Positions 52,801 through 64,000 of a stretch of 64,000 nucleotides of DNA are shown here, one piece after another (positions within the stretch are counted from its first letter, which is position 1; each line of letters starts with the position of its first letter). The position numbers and the translations under genes are program-made. Source of the stretch: Hyperoodon ampullatus (lineage: Eukaryota; Chordata; Mammalia; Artiodactyla; Ziphiidae). The notes under the pieces are model-generated. The model worked only from the letters and a program-made list of their open reading frames with translations. It ran no database searches and was not told the origin of the DNA. The DNA is taken from contig OX457061.1 in the NCBI GenBank assembly GCA_949752795.1, positions 6,259,239-6,323,238 of the forward strand. The letters run 5' to 3'.

Positions 52801-55603
52801 TCATTCATCCCACAATTAATTTCTGAGCACTCAAATGGGCCAGGGAACACAGCAGTGACCCAGACCCCGACCCCTGTCCTCCGAGGCCCTGATGTAACAG
52901 TAGATGCGGACCTACAGCACACGACCACACAGCTGTCTAATTATCTGCCATGATAAGAAGGGAAAGTGTAAAGCTGGAACCCGACCCAAGCAGGGGGGCG
53001 TCAGGGCGTGCTCCCTGGGGACAGGGCGCTTAGGCCGACACATAAAGGATGATCAGACTTCAGCAGGCAAAGAGAAAGGGCTTTCCAGCAAGGGGGGTGG
53101 GGCGCGATGTCCAAAACCCAGAGACGGTACAGAGAACGGTGAGGCCAGGGGACCACCAGAAGCCGCATCTCTCTAGAACAAAGCACTAGCCAGAGGAAGC
53201 GCCGTGTGGAGCTTCCTCTGGCTCCGGGGACAGAGCACAGCAAAGGGCTCCAAGATATTAACAACTGCTACTATTATTAACAAAGGTGTCACAGCACCCA
53301 AAGACGAGGCAGGATGACCAGGGCGATAACGGGAGCACCTGGGAGGGGAGGGGCTACAGGAAGCCGTGGACAGCTGCCACTCCTCCTACCCACCCCGTCC
53401 TGGGGCATGTGGCTTTTGCCTCCCCCCACCCATAGCCCCCACTTCCTTGCTTCATCCCCAGCCCTGGGAGGGGGTGGGACACGCTGGGCTGGCCTTCATC
53501 ACAGCTCATGCATGAGCCCGATCAGCCACCGTCCTTAAGGTCACAACCACTAGAGCAAGAGAACCTCAGAATGGGGGTGGGGGAAGGGCCCTCAGAGCCG
53601 GGGGAGGGGCACACAGCGCCCCACACGGGGAGAGACCCAGGGAACCCTGACAAGGACACAGACAAATAAGCAGGGGCTGTTCCTGGAACGGGAACCGGGC
53701 AGTCATGGGTCATCAGGACCCAGTCCCACCCCACCGCCAGCATCCCTCCCTTCCCCTTCCCGCCCAGGATGGGCAGATCCCCTCCTGAGAGTAACTAGCC
53801 AGGGCCTGCACCTGAGCCGAGATGGGGCGTTATGACTCCAGCGGGGGGCCCAGGGGGTTCCGGGGCACAAATCCCAGGGCCCCTGGCCTGGGAGGGTGGA
53901 GCTCCAGGTGCCCCAGGGCGGCAGCACTGCGGGGTCCGGCTCCAGCTCTGGCCATTGAAGAGCCCAGGGCAGAGGCCAGCCCAGACCCACCCTCTGTGGG
54001 CAGGCACAGAAGGGACCCTTTGTGGTCCCTGTCCTGGTCCTGGGCAGCAGTCCCCGGCACTGGGACTCCAAGAGAGGCACAGCCGCACACCCATCAGCCT
54101 GGCCAGAGCCCCCCCAGAGGCTGGACCCTGATCCTGACCCAAGACGCCCACTGGTGCCTCCTTCGCCCAAGGAGGGCCCCGTCTCCCCTAGTGTGCCCTG
54201 TATCCTTGCCTGTTTCCCAAGACTAGCCCCATCCGTGTGCCCTCCGGGTGGGGCCCTCCCTGCTGGTCAGCCGGCCCCTCCGAGGGGCTACCCCGCTAGG
54301 CCTCTGGCTCACCGTGCATCCCCTCTGCACTCCCGCCCCCGCTCCGGGTTTCCAGGGCCTCAGAGTTGCAACCTCGAGGCCTCCAGACCCGGAACACACT
54401 GTTCCTTCTGTCTGAAACGCTCTCAACATCTCGCATAAACCCTCCCCCGCCCCCAAAACCTCTGTGTGCATTCTCAGCTCCTACTTCTCCCTCAGGTAGG
54501 GCTGCCAAATTTAGCAAATAAAAATACAGGATGTCCAGTGAGATTCGAATTTCACATAAACAATGAATAACTATTTAGTATGTCTGGCAGCCCTACCCTT
54601 GGGTCTCCGCTGAAACACTGCCTCTTCCAAGAAGCCCTCCCAGGCGCACCACAGAACCGGCGGGCTCCTGTAGCGTTGTGCAAGGCTCTGTCTTGTTTCC
54701 TCACCAAGCTGTGAATGCCACGAGGGCCAGAAATCCATCCATCCAATGTGCCTCGTGTCCTGGCACCCACGGGACCTGGCAGGAGACAGCTGTTCCACAG
54801 ACAGTTTCTGCATCAGGCAGTGAGGGGTGGCAGAGCGGCCCGGGGATGCCCTCGGCCAGACTGGCCCACACGGGTACACAGGGCCTCCAGCTGTGAGAGG
54901 ACGGGCCTCCTCCCCCAAGAAGCGCCCAGAATGCTTCTCATGACCACTCACCCCCCTCCACGGAGCCAGAGCGGAGGAAACACGAATCAAGGCGAGAGCA
55001 GCTAGCAGGCTCCTCTCCTGTGTTTTGACGGCCACTGTTGGTTTTAATTAAGATCCCGTCCTGCTCAGGCCCAGCAAGGGCCTCATCATAGGCAGTCTGG
55101 AAACAATAATCACCCAACATAGCCGTGTAGGCTACCGAGCCACGGAGGGTGGCAGGGCGACAGGTGCCGGGGGACAGGAGCCCCGCCAGCACAGGCTTTG
55201 AGCTCGTCTAGCTCCTTGCCTGCCCAGCACATACACCATATATTTTTGAACAGAAGGGAAGCGTTCGCTTTTCCCCCACAGTGCCAAAAATAGCCCCATC
55301 TCCTGCCTTTGAACAGGAATCTTTTGGTTCCTACAAAGAGAAAGGAGAAGGAGGGGCCTGGGAGGAGGGGCCAAGCTGGCTGGCTGGACCCCTCCCCGGC
55401 TCCCCAGCCCCAGACGGTGAGCGGGGCTGGGGTCTTTGCTAAGCCTCACCTGCTGAGGCCCAGCCTCCCAGCACCTGACTTCTGAGGACCGCCCCGCACC
55501 CCCCCCCATGTGTTAAGCCCCTCGTCACCCAGGCCAGGAGGTAGGAGGAGGCCAGACAAATGGAAAGCAAAGACCCGAGATGGATGAGAAGAAACACCGT
55601 TTA

Positions 55604-55735
55604 GGGACTTCCCTGGTGGTCCAGCCATTAAGACTCCGCGCTTCCACTGCCAGGGATGCAGGTCTGATCCCTGGTCGGGGAGCTAAGATCCCACGTGCAA
55701 CGTGGCCAAAAAAAAAAAAAAAAGAAAGAAAAGAA
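55604..55735 (+). mobile_element. short CHR-class SINE
   Basis: gggacttccctggtggtcca at the start, decayed B box (ggtctgatccctgg), aacgtggccaaaa with a long A/AAAG tail. Confidence 0.93.
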
Positions 55736-56184
55736 ATGTCATTCATTCATTAGCTTGTTTGTTTATGGATTTGTTTTTTCCTTCATTCCAACAAATGTGC
55801 TCCAGGCTGTGTCCCAGGAGCAGGGATGCAGCGGTGAACCGTGAAGCCAGACGCGTCCCACCCTCACGGCACTCACAGCCGAACGGCAAGAAGGTGGGTT
55901 AAACAGGTCCTCAGCATCAGGTCTGGGGCGGGCACTGGCTGGGCCCAGGGCACCTCCATGGAAGAGGACGTTGGGTGCTGATGCAATTTGAGTGTGGGCG
56001 GGGGTGGGTCCTGCTCAGGCTCAGAGGAACGAGGCAAACAGAAGGTCAGATGGAAGGCGGCCTCAGCTGCCCCTTGCCCAGGTGAGGACCCTCATTTCTC
56101 CGGCAGCAGGTCTGCAGGAGGCGTTTCCCCATTTTATGTATGAGGCCACCAGGACTCAGAAGAGGGGTTTCAAGAGCCTAGCGT

Positions 56185-56397
56185 GTGGGCTTCCCTGGTG
56201 GCGCAGTGGTTGAGAGTCCGTCTGCCGATGCAGGGGACACGAGTTCGTGCCCTGGTCCGGGAAGATCCCACATGCCGCGGAGCAGCTGGGCCCGTGAGCC
56301 ATGGCTGCTGAGCCTGCGCGTCCGGAGCCTGTGCTCCGCAACGGGAGAGGCCACAACAGTGAGAGGCCCGCGTACAGCAAAAAAAAAAAAAAAAAAA
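56185..56397 (+). mobile_element. CHR SINE, 200-base form, 13-base duplication
   Basis: Complete element with an A tail of about 20. The flanks aagagcctagcgt are identical (56172-56184 and 56398-56410). Confidence 0.97.
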
Positions 56398-57936
56398 AAG
56401 AGCCTAGCGTATGCGAGGCCCTTTTGCCAATATTTTCACACTCATTCCATCCACCATCCTGGGAGGCAGGGTTAGCATCATCTGCCCATTTTACAGATGA
56501 AGTGAGGAAGCTCAGTAGGAAAGGGCTTGGCCAAGATCCCAGCGCTGATGAGAGGAGCTGGGCTCTGTACCCAGGCCCGGCTGGTCCCTGAGGAGGAATT
56601 CCTGACGCTACCAACAAGCCATCTCAGCTGCCGTCCCCCTCCCCCCAGTTCCCTAGAAGAGAAAGCAGGGGTTCAGGGTAGGAAGTGACCACAGGGCTGG
56701 GAAGTGGAGAACAGGGGATTTGAACCTAGCTCTGTCTGCCTCCAAATCCAGCGTCCTTTCTGGTTCCCACAGCAGTTTTTTACTTCAAAAAAAAAAAAAA
56801 AAAGAGGCCACTTCCTGTCCCCAAAAGGCCAGAGCAGTGGGGGAGCTGGTGGAGCCTGGAGAAAGAGAGAATGGCGCTCTGAGCTCACTTCCTAGCTGAA
56901 AACCCAAGCCTGAAATAAAAAATGCAGAGTGCTATTTCTGCCTTGGGTTAAACATTCCTCAAAGCCACATTCCTCCGCTCTCCTCCTTCTCCCCTGCCAG
57001 GGAATCCAGAGCACAGTGGCCTGGATGCCCCGCCAGCTTCCTGGGGCCACCTCATGAGACCAGGAGTGCCAGGGCCAGCAGCTGCCCTGAACCCATCCTG
57101 GGCACCCCCAACCCAGACTCCCTTGGTGGGGAGCATGGCCTCCTAGATGGCACCGTCAGGGTTCCCTGGGGCCGAGAAAAGGTGACATCCATATCACTGA
57201 GAGTGGGACAGATGGGGACACTGAGACCCTGAGAGGCGCAGCCATAGTAAATTGGGCTGGAACCAGGACCCCAGACTCTTAGCTCCCTGGCAATTCCCCA
57301 CCCCCATCAGATTGCAGGTCAGGGACACAGGTGGGCCCCACCCCGGTCAGCAGAGAAGCAAAACAAAGCAACACATGGACAAGCACTTTGGAAAGCCCAA
57401 GCCTTACCCAGAGGCATTCACAGGCCTGCACCGTGCACAGCTCCCGGCTGGGCACTGAACAAACGCCCAAATCCACCAGATGTGTCCCTACCCTCAAGGT
57501 GCCTACCGTCCCCCAGGATACGGCTACCAGACCTCCAGACCCCAAGGTCCTCTCTGTCACTGTGCCTCTGAGCCCTGCATGGCACCCGTGAGGACTTGGT
57601 CTCTCCCTTGTCCAACAGACACTTTCTGAGGCACCCAGGCCACGCCAGGCACGGGCAGGGAAGGATGGCCGGGGCACTCTGGGCCTCCACGGCGTCATCC
57701 TCGGGCTGCGCCTTAGCACCCAAGGCCGCCCTGGATGGGACAAAGGCTAAGAAAGCCTCAGAGGCCTGGGTGCGGCCCAGCCCGCTGTACACTCCTAGTG
57801 ATGCTCCCTGGACTTGTCACGGCCCTTCTCCTGTCACCTTACTGAAGGCCTCGACTCTGCCTCCATCCCAGAGGAAGCCAAGTGAGGCTGCCCCCAGTCC
57901 CCTGCAGGAATCAGAACAGCAAGACCAGTAGAGCTG

Positions 57937-58061
57937 GGGATTCCCTGGCGGTCCAGTGGCTAGGACTCCGCACTTTCACTGCCGAGGACTCGGGGTCAAT
58001 CCCTAGTCGGGGCACTAAGATCCTGCAAGCTGCACGACGTGGCCAAAAAAAGAAAAAAAAA
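57937..58061 (+). mobile_element. short CHR-class SINE
   Basis: ggattccctggcggtccagt, decayed B box (gggtcaatccctagt), A-rich tail. Flanks aagaccagtagagct (57921) and aagaccaatagggct (58062) form a duplication with two differences. Confidence 0.94.
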
Positions 58062-58284
58062 AAGACCAATAGGGCTGTGTGTTCCCAGCTGGAAGGATCC
58101 TACCACCCCACCATCCAACCTCACATCCGGCCCAGGAATCCAGGACGCCTGGCAGTGTCTGACACTCCAGCAGTTGCTTGAATGCCTCCAGTGATGGGAG
58201 ACTCACTACTCTTGGCAGCAGCTCTAAGGATACAAGGCTCACAGAGGTCATGGGAGGCGGGCACGGGGTGGGAAGGGCATGGCT

Positions 58285-58480
58285 CTGGCAAGACAAAGGT
58301 CTAAGTCTGAGCCCCAGCTTGGCCACTGACTGGCTGGGAGGCCTTGGGCATGTCCCTGAACCTGCCCGGGCCTCCTTTTCTTCATCTGTAAAATGGGCAT
58401 AATAGCTCCTCCTCCCAGGGCTGTGGTGAGAACACAGGAGGGAAAATCTGTACTCAACACTCCTGGCACCAAGTGCCCAC
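58285..58480 (+). mobile_element. MIR SINE
   Basis: cactgactggctgggaggcc, cttcatctgtaaaatgggca, gctgtggtgagaacacagg. Confidence 0.78.
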
Positions 58481-60329
58481 TTGGTAAACAAGAGTCATCA
58501 CCACTGTCACTCCTCCCAATGACATTTCCCCACTGCTCGAGGGCAGAGGGGCTCCCAGAGACCATCGAGGCCGGGGCAGAAGGGGAGAGATGTGGCAGCC
58601 ACGTCACCTGACCCCAGGGCAGGCAGCTGAGCAATCAGCTTCTGATCCAGGGCCCGGCCTGTCTGTGCCTCCCACCTGAGTGCCCCCACCCCCCTTGCAC
58701 ACCTACATTACAACCTGCTCAGACCTGCCCTCACACACACCAACGTGCCACTCACTCACTCCTGACACATGCCACGACCCCGTCACTCACACTCGGAGCG
58801 TGCCCACATAAGCCAGGGCTGCACACCCACACTCACTCATGCTCACCCGCACACCTGCACCGAAGCTTCTCGATGCCCCCCACCTGCATGGGGCCCCTCA
58901 TCGCAGCCCAGGGTCAATTTCCCCCGCACCACTCACCAGATGTGTGGCCCTGGGCCAGCGCCGGTCCCCTCTGAGACTCAGTTTCCCCATCTGTAAAGTG
59001 GGGACCGTGCACGGCTCCTGGGAGGAGTGGGTGACGAACGCACCAACGCTGAGTTGGGCTGGCATGCTTAATGCCAGACTCCGACCGAGGCGACAGCCTC
59101 TGATCCTTACTCGTTGCTGGTTACGGGGTCTCCATCACCACTGATGAGCTACAGGGAGCACCCAAGCCACCAAATTCAGTGCCTTTGCTGTTTCTAACCT
59201 CGCACGCAACAGCCCTGTGTTACGAGGTATTATGATCTCCAACTCACAGATGAGAAAACTGAGGCATCAACAGATGAAAGACTTGCCTGTGGCTAAGCCA
59301 GCCAGAGAGTCCACATCATCAGACACCGGAGCCCGAGCATGTTCCGTCCCTGGGGCCCAGGAGGAGCTGCCCCACGGAAGTCTCACCATCTGGCCATCTG
59401 AATATTGTACAGAGCGGGAAACCGAGGCCCGGGGGGACTAGTGATTCTAAAGTCACTGTCCAGGCTGCAGTGTTTCTGGGACAGAACCCCAAGCAGGTGT
59501 GTCTCCAGTCCTCCAGGCCCGCATCCATGCAGGATCCTAAAACCCAGCACTCAGGAGCCGGCCCGCCCTCCCCAACTCCCAGAACAATCCGGCTACCAGC
59601 CAGGCCAAACACAGAAGCCATCTGCATTTACCATTCACTCCCAATTCAGCCGAGGGCCTGTGACAGCTCACCCTGTTACCTCCCAGGGGGGTGGCCGCGA
59701 ACTGTCCCCTGACTCTGACGGCCAAGCAGCCCCATTCCTGTGAGGACATTTACTGAGCACTTATTAGGTGTCGGTCCCTGTGCCTGCCAACGGCACACAC
59801 CTGGCACCCAGAGCTCAGCAGGGTGGGGGGCTCCCCAGGGTCACATGGCCGGCAAGCTGGCCCTTGAGCCCTCACCTGTCTGCTGTCCCACCCCCGGCCA
59901 GGAACCTGACCCCAATTTCACATTATCTGGAAACCTGGCGTGTTAATTTACGACGATCTCTGCCGTGGTAGATAGACCACTTGTGCAAAGTGTTTCGTCT
60001 CAAAATGACAGTAAGGAGGAACCTCTTTTTAATTTATACGGGTTTTTCTTTTCCTTACTTGAGAGCAAGAGAGATTTAGGACAAGATGAGCCCTATCAGC
60101 TTCAACGAAGAAAGCAAGACATCCTCATCTCCACCCCAGCAGGGAACCCATCACGGCACCACGGGAGGCACCCGACAGGAGTCAACCTGCCCCGGGTATT
60201 TGCCGTGTGACCCTGCGAAAGATACTTCACCTCTCTGGTACTCGACTGGTCCATTAGTAAAACGAGGACTTTGGACTACATGACCCCAAAGTCTCCTCTA
60301 GTTCAAAGATTCCAGGATTTTATTTCATG

Positions 60330-60790
60330 CTAATCAAAGAAATGAATATTGAAACAGTGAGCTACTCTTTTCTTCCTCATCGAGTTGGCAATTATGAAGA
60401 AAAACAATAACACTCAGTGCTGGCAAGGATGCAGGGAAATAGGCACTCTCTCATCCACTTTTGCTGAAAATATAAATGGGAACATACTTTGTGGAGAGCA
60501 ATTGAACAATTTTTTCAATCAAAAGCCTTTTAAGATGTTCCCAGCCTTTAATACCACAACTTCATCTGGGGACATTTATCTTCAAGAAGAGACATGTGCA
60601 AAGATTTACTACAAAGATGTTCATGCCGAGATTTAGTACAAAGATGATTCTCAAGCACTGTTTATATTAGGGAGAAAAAAAACAACCTAAATGTCCAATG
60701 GCCAGGGATTCAATAAAATATGTTGCATTCATATGATGTACCGTTAAAAAATCATGGGCAAACATTCACAGTTGTCAGATTTTGAAAAGT
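60330..60790 (+). mobile_element. ancient L1 3' fragment
   Basis: Decayed L1 order: cagtgctggcaaggatgcag, gcaattgaacaattttttca, ctaaatgtccaatggccagg, attcaataaaatatgttgca. Confidence 0.7.
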
Positions 60791-63376
60791 TAAAAAGTAT
60801 GTAACCCCCAAAATGAAACCTATGTACCAAGTCCTATTGAGTCTTCCCCCTAAATATATGTAGGATCTGTCCTTGACGTGATACCCCCAATTTATCACCA
60901 TGATCACCCGGCCTTGATTCCAACCCCCTCCATACTTGGGACTACGTACTAAAAGGATATCCAAACCCAAACCTAACGTCTCCACCACCTCCATCCATAG
61001 ATGGCCACCCCCGGCCCCACCCATCTCGGAAAGTGTCCAAAACCCTTCCTACGGCCTTTGGAGCCCTTAGTGAGGGATGGCGTGAGCCCAGGGCACTGGC
61101 CGGCTGCATCTGCCCCCAGAGGGGCTCAGGCTTGGCCTTGGGAGTAAAGGAATCTGGGCCCAATCCCAAGGCCACGGCCAGGAGGAAGGGCTCTCACCTG
61201 ACACTGTGAGATATGACATGCCAGAACTCTCTAGGGTGGGGATGGGGGTGGATGGAGCTGGAGGATGCAGAAAGAGCCGGAAGAGGTGTTTGGAGGAGGC
61301 CTGGGCTCTGGGCCCCGGGGGAGTCCCTGCCCCTCTCTGACCTCTGCTTCTCTCAGCAAGGGGCAGCTGTAAACCAGTGGGCCCGTCCTGCTCTGGAGGA
61401 CAGAGGACTTGCCTCTGAGGGTCAGTTGCCACCAGGAGGGGTTTAAAGGGTCCCCCCAGAACCAGGCACCACGCTAAACCCTTCAAGTGCGCCGATTCCT
61501 CCCACCTCTGGGGCCCCCCTGATGCCTGTTTTCCAGAGGAGGAAAGTGAAGCTCCATGAGACGGGGCTTGCCCAAGGAAAGGGCCAGAACCCCAGCGCAT
61601 CTGGTCCCCGGGGCCTACTTCCCTCCCTGAGACTCTGTGGCTAAACAGCGCCCCCTCCCGTTCTGGCTCCCGCTCGGACCTCCAAGCCCTCTCCCCTTTA
61701 GATCCACAGAGTCATGTGGGCAGGTACTGCAGATGAGCAAACTGGTGCTCAGAGAGGGTAAGCAACTTGCCCAAGGTCACAGAGCCCGAGTGAGGACCCA
61801 GCCCATTCTCCAGGATACCGAGTTTACAACAGGCTTGATATTTCTTGCCCAACCCAGCTTTAACAGTCTAACCTGATTCCTCCTGCTGCTGCTGTTTAGC
61901 CTTCAGTGGAGTTGGGGAGCGGCCTCCTTGGTCTTACCCGCATGCACACAGGAGGCAGAGGGATCGCAGAAGCCGCCTCCCTCCCTCAGGGCCTTCCCTC
62001 TCCTGGGAGGCTCATCCCTTTCTCAGCTGTGGGGCCCTCCACACCCCAACTCGCTCATTTATCTTAAGATGGGTGCCAGATACTGCCTCCCCCCAAGGCA
62101 ATGTCTTGCCCTCCCTGGTCGAGCAGAGTTGGGTGGGGGAAGCACCAATCAGAGAGTATTCCTTATTCTACAGGAACGGACCCTTCCCGAAGCCAGAGAG
62201 GCTGGTGACATCCAGCATCTCCCAACCCGACTCCTGGGGGTCCCCTTCTCTGCTCTGGGCCGCAGACGCTTTAGCTGCTGGCTACCCTGACCACCCCGGC
62301 ATCCAGATGCCCCTCCCTCCACCATTCTGGCATCAGGGGAAAGGCCGAAGAGACCCAAGGTTGGCAAGCAAGGTCAAGGCAGAGCCTGCACTGACCAAGA
62401 ACAGCAGGGAGGAGGTGACCTCCTCTGAGTTTTGGAAGGAGGCTCCATGGGGAGAGCCGTGAGCACCACGGGGAGAGAATAAGGGGGAGAGAGCCTCTTG
62501 GGGCTGGCTGGCTTGGCCCAGAAGTGTTTAAACGGATGCAGCTCAGACCACGACAAATGGCTTGAGCCCCACAAGCCCGGTTTTCCGGACGACCTGGCTA
62601 GTTTCCACCTGAGGGCATCTCTCTCATTCACATCTCCATATCTGTGCCCAGGACAGAGTGAGCATTCGGTGAAGCGCAGGTCAGGGCAGCCTCAAAATTA
62701 ACAAGTGGGATGGGGGTGGGGGAGAGACTGCAGCAGGTCAAACAAGAACCTGCTAAGATTCTGGCGAACCAAAAGTCCCATTTTTCCATGCCTCCTGAGT
62801 GCCAGGCACAAAGACCAGGGCCGTAGGAAGGTTCCTTCATGGAGAGATGAACTTTGCTCACAAGATATATTTACGACCAGTTCGGGATGAAGCCGAATTG
62901 TATAGTCAAAACAACATGTTAATAACGATCGCTAACATGCATCCTTGCATCCTTGACAAGTGTGTGTCACGCATCAGGGACCTCTTATCATACGCCTTAT
63001 ACTCTGCTGTATGTGAATCATCTTGTTGCCTCCTTACATGCCCTTGGAGTCAGGGACCATGAGCACAACCATTTTGCAGATGAGGAAACTGAGGCTCAGT
63101 TAGGTGAAGGGCTGGCCTGTCCCACAGCCTGGGCACACAGGGATGACAATATCCTCACCAACAAACTGCACAAAAGTGGGCCAGACCTCACAGAAACCTG
63201 GCCGCTGGCCACACCGAGCACTGTTTGATGAGTCCCGGCTGGGCAGGGCCTCCGTCTCTCGCAAACCTCCTGCTGCCCCTGGATGTGAACTGTGCCGGGG
63301 AGGGTGAGGATTGGGTTACGGGGCGCTGACGACTTACAAAATCTTTTCTGCAGGGGAGGGAAAAAAATCTGCTCTG

Positions 63377-63565
63377 GGCTTCCCGGTGGCGCAGTGGTTG
63401 AGAGTCTGCCTGCCGATGCAGGGGACACGGGTTCGTGCCCCGGTCTGGGAAGATCCCACATGCCACGGAGCGGCTGGGCCCGTGAGCCATGGCCGCTGAG
63501 CCTGCACGTCCGGAGCCTGTGCTCCGCAACGGGAGAGGCCACAGCAGTGAGAGGCCCGCGTACTG

Positions 63566-63585
<20 letters not shown>
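63377..63585 (+). mobile_element. CHR SINE, 200-base form, 16-base duplication
   Basis: Complete element with a long A tail. The flanks aaaaaaatctgctctg match (63361-63376 and 63586-63601). Confidence 0.97.
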
Positions 63586-63596
<11 letters not shown>

Positions 63597-63769
63597 CTCT
63601 GCAGTGTTAAGGCTGAATGACAGAGAGGTTTAGCTAGGCTGAATCCAGATGTGCCGCGGGAGGGCCACACGGTTGGAGCTCTGAGAACTCCTCCTGCGTC
63701 CTCACACACAGAGATCACCAAGACAGTCTTTCCCAGAGAGCAGGAGACTCACCACCCAGAACCAGTTGT

Positions 63770-63955
63770 GGGTCTTCAACTGGGACTCCTCAGAACCAAG
63801 GTCTGCATGACAAACGCTCGTTAAGGGTACAAATTCCTGGGCCCGGCCCAGACTCTAAGAATCGGAAATCTGGGAGGGCGACCAGACCCAGGCACCTTGG
63901 TGTTTAATGGACCCTCCAGGAGATTCTGATACTTGAGAGTCCTTCCTAAGCACTC
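63770..63955. mobile_element. hAT-Charlie type fragment (MER5-like)
   Basis: Weak but ordered: ggtacaaattcctgggcccg, actctaagaatcggaaatct, ccaggagattctgatacttg. Confidence 0.6.
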
Positions 63956-64000
63956 ATCTCTTGACCCCGTATAACACACAGAACCCCTGAACAAAGAGCA

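Larger units (their letters stand above)
41808..64000 (-). other. NCS1: 3' part of NCS1 intron 1 (continues beyond the window)
   Basis: 22 kb with no exon that I can support: no match to the expected first-exon end (coding for residues 1-21 and one base of F22) and no CpG-island promoter. It holds MIRs, an old L1 end (44560-45065), L1 3' ends (46320-46605, 52229-52380), a long CHR SINE (50537-50880), two 200-base SINEs, two short SINEs, a compound CT/CA repeat (52137-52180), an ancient L1 (60330-60790) and a hAT fragment (63770-63955). The stretches 47000-49800, 53000-55600 and 61000-63350 are GC-rich unique DNA. Confidence 0.8.

Noticed and set aside
41808..64000. An alternative NCS1 first exon in this part of intron 1
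   Set aside because: I looked for an ATG exon ending in phase with exon 2 and a CpG-rich promoter and found none I could support; RNA data would be needed.

Overview
This is vertebrate nuclear DNA: a gene-poor, intron-rich, repeat-dense stretch with no bacterial-style coding. About two dozen tRNA-derived SINEs of the CHR class are present. They open with a 'cttccctggtggcgcagtgg' type A-box region, carry a GGTTCGA-type B box, and end in A or AATA tails. CHR SINEs are known from whales and hippos. The abundant 200-base 'deleted' form resembles the CD/CDO type of cetaceans. I infer a cetacean, most likely a toothed whale; the species cannot be told from this sequence.

The only functional protein gene I can support is NCS1 (neuronal calcium sensor 1, frequenin), on the minus strand. 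Six coding exons are complete, in frame and flanked by good splice sites: 41783-41807, 28809-28947, 27007-27085, 25447-25535, 25009-25086 and 21532-21630 (the last exon runs on to about 21513). Together they encode residues 23-190 plus two thirds of codon 22. The missing 64 coding bases (start codon to first base of codon 22) belong to exon 1, which I do not find here and which should lie beyond 64000. A consensus splice donor 19 bases after the stop predicts a 3'-UTR intron. The last exon is probably 5300-8949, a repeat-poor block ending at an AATAAA.

Layout: 1-5299 is downstream intergenic DNA with a few old repeats. 5300-8949 is the predicted NCS1 3' UTR. 8950-21512 is the last intron, packed with LINE-1 pieces and SINEs, including a decayed L1 that keeps a 5' UTR with tandem units. 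21513-28947 holds five coding exons with short introns. 28948-41782 is intron 2, carrying an antisense processed pseudogene of ADI1 (acireductone dioxygenase) with its target-site duplication. 41808-64000 is the 3' part of intron 1, with MIRs, CHR SINEs, old L1 pieces and no recognised exon.

I found no wholly new biological system. The points most worth a second look are the 3'-UTR intron and long last exon, a near-consensus CTCF motif near the end of the 3' UTR, a TG/CA-rich tract about 105 bases downstream of the exon 3 donor, an L1 internal fragment with a 15-base target duplication but no A tail, nested SINEs, and a strong antisense bias of SINEs within the gene.
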